Shown: positions 6,201 to 10,451 of the stretch, in pieces | Layout of the letters: every line of letters starts with the position of its first letter | Numbering within the stretch: the stretch's first letter is position 1 | Made by a program: the position numbers and the translations under genes | Notes under the pieces: generated by a model | Database searches by the model: none | What the model saw: only the letters and a program-made list of their open reading frames with translations | Told to the model about the DNA's origin: nothing | Source of the DNA: Auxenochlorella pyrenoidosa | Lineage: Eukaryota > Chlorophyta > Trebouxiophyceae > Chlorellales > Chlorellaceae | Assembly: GCA_001430745.1 (NCBI GenBank) | Contig: KQ481983.1 | Coordinates: 3,839,099-3,849,549 of the forward strand | Reading direction: 5' to 3' | DNA: 10,451 nt

Positions 6201-8731
6201 CCCGGCCCCCACCCACCCACCTCTGCTCGTGCTCCTTGAGCACCGCGTCGTACTTGGCGTGCTTCTCGCGCTCCTTGGCCAGCTTCTCCTGCAGCTTGGC
6301 CACGCTGGACTCGATCTGCTCCACCGTGGCCTGCAGAGCACAGGCGGGGGACGAGGGAGCGGTGGGAGGGCGAGGGCAGATGGGCAGCTTGGACAACAAA
6401 ATGGACGGCAGGAAAGCTCTCTGCAAAGCGCCTGCTGTGGTTTGTCACGCAGGCTGCATCAGCAGCTGCCTGCACCATACCTCGCCACCTCCATGCCCAC
6501 TCATACGACGGTAGCCGCCACCCAGGAACCACCCCACCGCCGCCCACCTTGGCCTTGGCTGTCAGCACTTGCGCCAGCACGCTCTGCGCGCCCAGGCACT
6601 CGCGCTCCCTGGCCAGGTACTCCTCCGCCGCCGCCTTGTCGCCCGACAGCGCGTCCCGCTCCTTCTGCGCCGCCTTGACGCGCTGCACCATGCTCTGCCG
6701 CTTCTCGCTCAGCTCCTCCAGGCTGCAGGGGAGCAGCGGGCACAGCACAGGTAGGTGCATGACAGACGCCACAAAACTGCGCTTCGCTTCACCGCATGCA
6801 GCTGCCACAAAGCAAGCTGCCGCTTGGCCAGCCCATCAACAGCCCTTCTGTGTCCCTAGAATGGCGTTGCTGTCAACCCAATCGCCGCCAGCGCCTGCAT
6901 CGCTCCCTGCACCCCTCCCACGTGGCGAAGCCCAGCCCAAGCGGCGCCAACGCTCCGCCTCAACTGACGCACTGCTCTCCCGCCAGGGCCCCCCTCCCCC
7001 CCTCCCCCCGCACCGCTTAGCGCTCTCCTCCAGCAGCGGGATGTACTTGTCGGTGCCGATGATGTCCTCCAGGTACTCGAGCAGCCCCGTCTCGTGCTCC
7101 GTCTGCCCCTTTGGCTTCATCATGCTGATCTGCTCCACCTCGCCCTGCACGCAACGGCGGCAGGCGGGCAGGCGGGCAGGCGGGCGGGGCGAGTAAGGAG
7201 TGGTTTGTGTGCCGTAGCAGCGCGGTTTGGTCCTGCCCCTGGTGTGCCACGCCGGCAGGAGGCTTGCCACAATGCAGGGGCTGGCCTCGGCACATGGTGG
7301 CGGCGCTGTGGGGCATCCTTTTTGCTGCTTGCCAGGTTCGCCCCACAGCGGTGCGCAAACCCCGCGAGCCCCCACGCGCCCCTGGGCCCCACCTGCAGGA
7401 TGAGGAAGCGGTTGTTGTCCAGGTCCACCCCCTTGCCCTTGAGCAGGTCGGTCACCTGCGCCAGGCAGGGGCGGGAGGGCGTCAGGGAAACCTCCGTTGG
7501 CAGCCCTTGAACCACAGAAGTGCACTCGCTGGTCCCTGACAGCTGGTGCTCTTGCCCTACCCTGCCCTGGCTCACTGCCCCAAGGGTGCGGGTGCGCCCG
7601 CTTGCCGGCCCCGCCCCTGCCGCACCTCTGTGAAATTGGACTTGCGGTCGTTGATGAAGTAGTTGGAGGCGTTGCTGCGGTGGGCGGTGCGGGAGATGGA
7701 GAAGGCCGAGTGTGGCACCACCTCGAAGCACTCGTCGTCCTGCGGGGGGAGGCAGCGGCGGGGCAGGCAGCAGCTCGCGGCGTCAGGCAGCTGAGGCGGG
7801 CCTTCTGGGGGGCTGCGGCGAACGTTTTCACCTCCCTGGCAACCGCCAGTCGCTAGGCCAGGCTGCCCACCTGCTGGCCCTCTCCGCTCAAGCTGCTCAG
7901 CTACTGCGGCTGCTGCTGGGGGCATGCTGCTGCTGGGGGCAGCCCACACTGCGCCTGGCACGCGCCTGGCCACTTACAGCATCCGCACGCCACGCCTGGC
8001 CTGGGCATGGCCCCGCCCGCACCCACCAGGTCGACAATCTCCTGGAAGTGCACCGACACGCGCGCCATGTCCAGGTTGCGGTGGTGCGTGGAGTTGTGGA
8101 TCAGCTCCGACACCTTGTTCAGCCGCAGCTGCTTGGCGCGCTTGCCAAACACAAACAGCATGGCGTCGATGACGTTGGACTTGCCCGAGCCATTGGGTCC
8201 CACCACCGAGGAGAAGGACTGCTCCGCAGGGGGTGAAGTGGGGTGGGGTGGGGGGCCAGGCTGGTGCAAGGTTCGTACCAGGGGTAGCGGACAACCAAGG
8301 GCAGGCCGGCAACATGCAGTACACGTATGTGGCAAGCGGCACCATATACCAGGTGCATCCTTCGAAAGGTTTGAGCTGGGATCGGGCGTGCGTGCCCAAT
8401 GAATGGCAGGCCAGCTCGGCAGGTAGAGATGGACAGCAACTGGCGAGCAACACAGCAGCAGCTGAATCCCAGAGACCAAGCGGTCTTTGTATTGTGCTGC
8501 GTATCAGACATGCGCCCTACCAGGAGAGTGATGGCCAGCATACACACAGCACCAGAACACCTGCCGCCCCTGGCGCCGCCTGCTACGAGCTGTCGGCATT
8601 CGGCGGCGCACCTTGTGGAAGGGGCCGATGTGCTGCTCGCCGGCGTAAGACTTGAAGTTCTCCAGGGTCATGGAGGTGATCATCAGGCGCTGGGCGCGCC
8701 CCACAGCTTCGGGCGGGCCGGGCGAAGCCAT
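256..8731 (-). CDS. SMC4: SMC4, condensin core ATPase subunit (22 exons, 3' end outside window)
   Basis: Condensin subunit that pairs with SMC2 at the hinge and uses ATP to extrude and compact chromatin in mitosis; nuclear/chromosomal. Exons in transcript order: 8612-8731, 8027-8218, 7626-7739, 7393-7455, 7014-7144, 6548-6722, 6221-6330, 5913-6011, 5365-5536, 4961-5074, 4590-4756, 4150-4352, 3724-3933, 3383-3543, 2961-3215, 2545-2667, 2204-2353, 1769-1915, 1354-1482, 937-1078, 565-659, 256-366. They sum to 3183 nt, and every junction keeps frame. Diagnostic stretches: NFKSYAGEQHIGPFHK, Walker A GPNGSGKS (residues 47-54), SELIHNSTHHRNLD, NNRFLILQGEVEQISMMKPK (144-183 region), LEYLEDIIGT, EGIYGRLGDLGAIAKEFD, SGTMTGGGG, AGGEKLRKQ, and KLKYW. 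These are SMC4-specific rather than SMC2 or SMC1/3. The start ATG (8731) has A at -3 and G at +4, and an in-frame TGA lies 17 codons upstream (8780-8782). The N-terminal tail is short (about 16 residues before MITSMTLENFKSY), as in plant SMC4 rather than human. Identification is near certain. A few splice sites are less sure (exons 16/17, 18, 20/21). Confidence 0.95.
1483..1768 (-). other. SMC4 intron 18, probable GC-AG intron
   Basis: Exon 18 ends QQQAAMQ and the sense sequence there is GCGATGCAG|GCGAGGCC. No reasonable GT donor lies near the end of the conserved coding. GCGAGG is a GTGAGG-like donor with C at +2. Joining it to ACTGCAG|GAGTTCAAG keeps phase 0 and yields AAMQEFKQLED. This matches the spacing of recalled plant SMC4, in which a Leu and a Phe eleven residues apart flank the junction. 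Confidence 0.7.
2354..2544 (-). other. SMC4 intron 16, probable GC-AG intron
   Basis: The sense strand reads CTGGCCAAG|GCAGGTTC at the donor and ATCTGCAG|GAGATTGC at the acceptor. Using GC as the donor keeps phase 0 and gives LKTLAK-EIAAEEKALG, which aligns without gaps with recalled plant SMC4 at this position. The nearest GT donor is four bases downstream (GGCAG|GTTCAG, GT at 2539-2540). It shifts the frame unless it is paired with a second acceptor ten bases into the exon (ATTGCAG|CGGAGG). That pairing gives an in-frame form two residues shorter. The GC-AG reading is preferred. Confidence 0.65.
2799..2861 (-). other. Possible 63-nt cassette exon inside SMC4 intron 15
   Basis: In the sense direction CTGCCAG precedes a 63-nt stretch that ends at ATG|GTAGGT, a good donor. 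It is open, would be phase 0 at both ends, and encodes LRAEIGKVRMDVRSIWQRCNM, whose first half looks like coiled coil. Leaving it out gives an SMC4 arm of the same length as recalled plant SMC4 between the AE pair and the LKxLxK motif (55 residues). The default model therefore omits it and treats 2668-2960 as one intron. Confidence 0.25.
2938..2954. repeat. 17-base C homopolymer at the start of SMC4 intron 15
   Basis: Seventeen consecutive C on the plus strand. In the SMC4 transcript this is a G17 run beginning six bases into the intron (GTGGGC then G17). The length of such a run is prone to sequencing error. Confidence 0.95.
3156..4180 (-). other. SMC4: SMC4 hinge domain (end of exon 12 to start of exon 15)
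   Basis: Residues about 544-697 form the SMC hinge, the site of dimerisation with SMC2. It begins with GEIEGIYGRLGDLGAIAKEF and continues through STSCPALDYIVVETTSAAQ, LGVATFLILEK, VKRLFDLVNCKDEKLRLAFY, and DLDQAARIAYGQDRRWRRVV. It ends with the glycine-rich exit GEMINESGTMTGGGG. The exon 12/13 junction splits a glycine codon (G|GC) and the exon 13/14 junction splits an aspartate codon (G|AC). Both restore the family consensus, which is strong support for these splice sites. The segment after ILEK (QQHLAGAAREKKQPPE) is shorter than, and different from, the equivalent in plants. Confidence 0.92.
3703..3723 (-). other. G-quadruplex motif overlapping the SMC4 intron 13 donor
   Basis: From the donor GT, the sense strand reads GTGGGCGGGGTGGGGCGGGGG: tracts of 3, 4, 4 and 5 G separated by single bases. 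It fits the classical quadruplex pattern with the shortest loops, and its first tract lies within the donor itself. Confidence 0.75.
5537..5912 (-). other. SMC4 intron 8 with simple-sequence block
   Basis: This 376-nt intron lies between TACCG|GTGGGC and TTGCAG|CGAGGAC; it splits an Arg codon. Its donor half contains a CCA/CA-rich microsatellite on the plus strand (about 5787-5898), described separately. The remainder shows nothing recognisable. Confidence 0.85.
5787..5898. repeat. CCA/CA and C5A simple-sequence tract in SMC4 intron 8
   Basis: Plus strand: CCACCAACACCACCAC near 5787-5800, then four C5 tracts (5841-5845, 5847-5851, 5853-5857, 5861-5865), about six CCA repeats (5867-5886) and CACA-rich sequence to about 5898. 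In SMC4 pre-mRNA this reads as GGT repeats followed by four G5 tracts with loops of 1-3 nt. Confidence 0.9.
6989..7013 (-). other. G-rich tract at the SMC4 intron 5 donor
   Basis: The sense strand reads CG|GTGC followed by G6-A-G7-A-G6. The three long tracts can be divided into the four needed for a quadruplex. The tract begins five bases after the exon end. Confidence 0.7.
7156..7187. repeat. Short 8-bp tandem repeat in SMC4 intron 4
   Basis: About four head-to-tail copies of GCGGGCAG (first and last imperfect), just upstream of the exon 5 acceptor in the SMC4 direction. No function is suggested by the sequence. Confidence 0.85.
8219..8611 (-). other. SMC4 intron 1
   Basis: This 393-nt intron lies between AAG|GTGCGC and GGAGCAG|TCC, directly after the FHK codons and before the SFSSVVGPNGSGKS exon. 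It is lower in GC than the exons. I see no other gene, RNA or repeat in it. The open frames that cross it lack family features. Confidence 0.85.
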
Positions 8732-9178
8732 TCTCGCGGTCTGTTGCGCCCGCGGAGCAGCTGCTCGATCCGGCGGGACTCAGTAATGCCTCACTGCATC
8801 AGACAGTCGTGACAGGGCAATGGACACACAGAGAGACAGGACAGCTCAAACCAGGCCGTGCTGCGGGCGAGCGCAGCACTCTGGTTTTTGCTCCCTGGTG
8901 GCCCTGCCGGTATTATTGTGCGTCCCGCATCGACTCTGGAGCCGCCAGCAGACGCGGCCGGGCCTCCACAGCTGCCTGGGGGAATCGGCGCCTCACGCGG
9001 TGCTTAGGCGGTGAGCGCGCCTGGAGCTAATTGAGCTGCACAGTGCAAGCCTTTGGCATGTCATATCGGACAGCCGCGGCCCCAGGGACCCCTGACTCTG
9101 TCTGTAATCTATTTCAGCTCGTGTGAGGCTCTGCCTCACCCCGGCGCGCTGACCGCCCTCTTCCCTCCGCAGGCAGCC
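8732..9178. promoter_or_regulatory. Divergent intergenic region between SMC4 and the glycosyltransferase-like gene
   Basis: The 447 bp between the two start codons must contain both 5' UTRs and both core promoters, probably as a shared bidirectional promoter. I see no convincing TATA box. I looked for E2F-type (TTTSSCGC) and mitosis-specific (AACGG) motifs and found none I would defend. A CTAAT-containing stretch (about 9027-9034) lies inside the possible 5' UTR intron described separately. Only the layout supports the promoter call. Confidence 0.5.
9011..9172 (+). other. Possible 5' UTR intron of the right-hand gene
   Basis: GTGAGC at 9011 (preceded by TTAGGCG) and CCCTCCGCAG at 9163-9172, six bases before the ATG, could define a 162-nt intron with a CTAAT-like branch site. 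An alternative acceptor is ATTTCAG, ending near 9117. The ATG is not affected. Without transcript data this remains a suggestion. Confidence 0.3.
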
Positions 9179-10443
9179 ATGGTGGTCGATCGGGCGCGGC
9201 GGCGGGCCTTTTGCGGCGCCCTGCTAGTAGCGCTGGTAGCGACGGTGAGTCGCCGGCGCCGTGCCCACTTTCCCCCGCACGTCCTGCGCATGTGGCTGTG
9301 GTGCAGAGACTTGGTGCTTGCTTCAAAGGCCTGGAAGTGTGGAAGCCTCAGCGATGACCAGCGCACAACTCCTCGTGCCTGCAACCTGTGTGCAGGCAGC
9401 GGCGCAGGACGCCACGCTGGCAGTTCAGCCGCAGGCACTGGCTGACGCGCAGCAGCAGCAGCAGCAGCAACCGGTCGCCACAGCAGCGCAGCAGCAGCAG
9501 CAACAACAGCAACAACCAGCGGCAACTGCAGCCATCCAGCAGGCAGCAGCGACGCAGGCGGCAGCTGACGCAGCAGCTGCAGCCGTACAGCCCGCTGGCG
9601 CCGCAGCTGCGGCGCAGCAGCAGCCTGTTGCGGCGGCGGCAGCTGCCGTGGATGAGCTGCCCAGCGCGGGCGGCAAGACCGTGGACGACCTGTTCCTCTG
9701 CCCCGACAAGCTGGCCAACGCCACCATGCTGGAGCAGCTGCCGCAGCTGAAGATTGAGCAGATGCTGGACAGCAGCAAGCCGCGCAGCCCGCAGGATGTG
9801 ACGCTGGTCACGCAGCTGTCGTTCGAGCGGTGCGTTAGCAGTGGGGGCCCTGGTGGCGCGGTGCCGAGCATGCGCCGTGCCTGCTGCGCTGTGTGTCGCA
9901 GCCATGGAGAGCCCACCACCGCCACGCCCTCGCCCTGCATGCCTGGCCCCCACGCTGCCCCGGCAGATCTGCCCCTGCAGCCGCCCTGCAGGCACAATGC
10001 CGCCTTGCGCCGCAGCACCCAGTACAGCACCCTCTGTGCCTGCTGCCCTCTCCTCCCTCTGGCCCGCAGGCTGTACATGCTGGAGGGGCAGTGCGACGTG
10101 TGGAACGGCGTCATCTCCGCGGCGGTGTACATTGCGCTGCTCAACGGCAAGGTGGGCGCCCCCGGTGCACGGACCGCGCTGGCGCCTCTGGTGCCTCGGC
10201 TCAGTCAACCCCTGCCCGCAGCGCGGCGGCGCTGCGCCTCGCCATCCGCTGAATCAAAGCAAAGGCGTCACCCCAGCTGGCGGGACTCTCACGCTTATGC
10301 TGCTGCTGGCCCCCCGCCCCCCCCCCCCCCCTTCCCGCAGGTGGTGACTGTGGAGCTCAACTCCAACCAGAACCCTCGGCTGGCCGACATTGCCGAGGTG
10401 GAGGCCAAGTTCAAGAAGTTCCACCAGCTGGCAGAGGCCAAGG
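9179..10443 (+). CDS. GT49/LARGE-like glycosyltransferase, 5' part (4 exons, 3' end outside window)
   Basis: Probable type II or secreted glycosyltransferase of the ER/Golgi; in animals the GT49 family includes LARGE and B4GAT1, which build glucuronyl-xylosyl polymers, while the algal substrate is unknown. Exons: 9179-9244, 9396-9829, 10070-10151, and 10341 to a likely donor AAGG|GTGAGG at 10444. The frame stays open to the window edge if that donor is not used. All phases agree and give about 228 residues. Residues 1-9 are basic (MVVDRARRR), followed by a hydrophobic stretch (about 10-26, GALLVALVA), as in a signal peptide or anchor. Residues about 35-106 are a Gln/Ala-rich linker. A compact region follows with an N-A-T sequon (N130). 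From about residue 157 the sequence VTLVTQLSFERLYMLEGQCD and VWNGVISAAVYIA matches the conserved opening of the GT49 domain. The DxD catalytic motif would lie downstream. The ATG has G at -3 and +4. Family membership rests on this opening segment only. Confidence 0.72.
9450..9515 (+). repeat. CAG/CAA trinucleotide repeats encoding poly-Gln
   Basis: Two runs: (CAG)6CAA at 9450-9470 (residues 41-47) and a nine-codon CAG/CAA mix at 9489-9515 (residues 54-62), separated by a short Pro/Val/Ala segment. They sit inside a larger Gln/Ala-rich linker that runs to about 9645. The CAA interruptions in the second run suggest an older, more stable tract than the purer first run. Confidence 0.9.
10310..10336. 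repeat. C-rich tract before the exon 4 acceptor of the right-hand gene
   Basis: C6-G-C15-TT-CCC runs directly into GCAG at 10337-10340. It lies where the polypyrimidine tract of the acceptor should be, and probably serves as one, made almost only of C. Confidence 0.9.
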
Positions 10444-10451
10444 GTGAGGGG

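Larger units (their letters stand above)
4181..6722 (-). other. SMC4: SMC4 N-terminal coiled-coil arm (exons 6-12)
   Basis: Residues from about 200 to 543 are rich in Glu, Lys, Ala, Gln and Arg with heptad-like spacing, as expected for the antiparallel SMC arm. Recognisable plant-SMC4-like stretches are EFKEFERKDIKYREDLKH (end of exon 8 into exon 9) and the GYRAQLEGVKAELAPWEAQ stretch in exon 10. Exon 10 (4961-5074) is only 114 nt. It is easily missed because its frame is closed nearby on both sides, but it joins in phase 0 with both neighbours and restores the expected arm sequence. Split-codon junctions in this arm give Arg at exons 6, 7/8, 8/9 and 11/12. Confidence 0.88.
7014..8731 (-). 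other. SMC4: SMC4 N-terminal ATPase head segment (exons 1-5)
   Basis: Exons 1-5 encode residues 1-206 plus two bases of codon 207. Residues 20-40 carry the first beta strand and the NFKSYAGEQ motif. Walker A GPNGSGKS (residues 47-54) is at 8177-8200 and is intact, with Lys53 and Ser54 as the nucleotide/Mg contacts expected from the family. The following FVFGKRAKQLRLNKVSELIHNS is the typical SMC4 continuation. The Q-loop glutamine is Q163, the last codon of exon 4 (7393-7395), inside FLILQ|GEVEQ. The intron therefore interrupts the Q-loop exactly after its glutamine. The LEYLEDIIGT stretch near residues 186-195 marks the exit from the head into the coiled coil. Nothing in the head looks damaged. 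Confidence 0.93.

Noticed and set aside
5628..6239. Plus-strand open frame with a Pro-rich and poly-His stretch
   Set aside because: The His/Pro run is simply the translated CCA/CAC microsatellite of intron 8. It resembles no metal-binding protein.
7156..7187. Tandem 8-bp repeat as a regulatory array
   Set aside because: Only about four imperfect copies inside an intron; simple slippage in GC-rich DNA is enough to explain it.
9392..9399. Alternative acceptor four bases downstream at exon 2 of the right-hand gene (GCAGGCAG)
   Set aside because: Using the second AG would shift the frame relative to exon 1, so it would not yield the downstream GT49-like sequence.
9348..10208. 286-codon minus-strand open frame with Leu/Arg runs, and the overlapping Ala/Cys-run frame at 9425-10150
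   Set aside because: Both are reverse readings of the CAG/CAA repeats in the glycosyltransferase-like gene and its introns.
1..10451. CRISPR array, tRNA, rRNA, insertion sequence or prokaryotic operon
   Set aside because: No regularly spaced repeats, cloverleaf-like segments, transposase motifs or terminal inverted repeats were seen. Gene structure is spliceosomal throughout.

Overview
The window looks like nuclear DNA of a GC-rich green alga, most likely a core chlorophyte and perhaps a Chlorella-like trebouxiophyte. That is an inference from style: very GC-rich coding DNA, many short introns (about 150-390 nt) ending in CTGCAG-type acceptors, and an encoded protein that resembles plant SMC4 more closely than animal SMC4. 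It holds no prokaryotic operon, mobile element, CRISPR array or RNA gene that I can support. Most long open frames here are shadows produced by the GC-rich composition.

Minus strand, 256-8731: most of a gene for SMC4, the kleisin-binding ATPase subunit of condensin. I rebuilt 22 exons by hand. They join in frame without a stop into 1061 codons (3183 nt), covering the N-terminal ATPase head with Walker A, the N-terminal coiled-coil arm, the hinge, and most of the C-terminal coiled-coil arm. The C-terminal head (signature motif and Walker B, roughly the last 180 residues) lies beyond the left edge; positions 1-255 are the start of the next intron. Two introns (16 and 18) appear to be of GC-AG type. 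Many introns carry G-runs on the transcribed strand just after the donor, and several could form G-quadruplexes.

Positions 8732-9178: a 447-bp divergent intergenic region that must hold both promoters and 5' UTRs, with a possible 5' UTR intron for the right-hand gene.

Plus strand, 9179 to the right edge: the 5' part (4 exons, about 228 codons) of a gene for a secretory-pathway protein with a signal peptide or signal anchor, a Gln/Ala-rich low-complexity linker, and the beginning of a domain resembling GT49/LARGE-type glycosyltransferases. The catalytic centre lies beyond the window.

The two genes have unrelated roles (chromosome condensation; probable Golgi glycosylation) and are neighbours only by position. 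I found no evidence of an undescribed multi-gene system. What deserves a second look is at the level of splicing: GC donors, G-quadruplex-prone donors, and a possible frame-preserving cassette exon in the SMC4 coiled coil.
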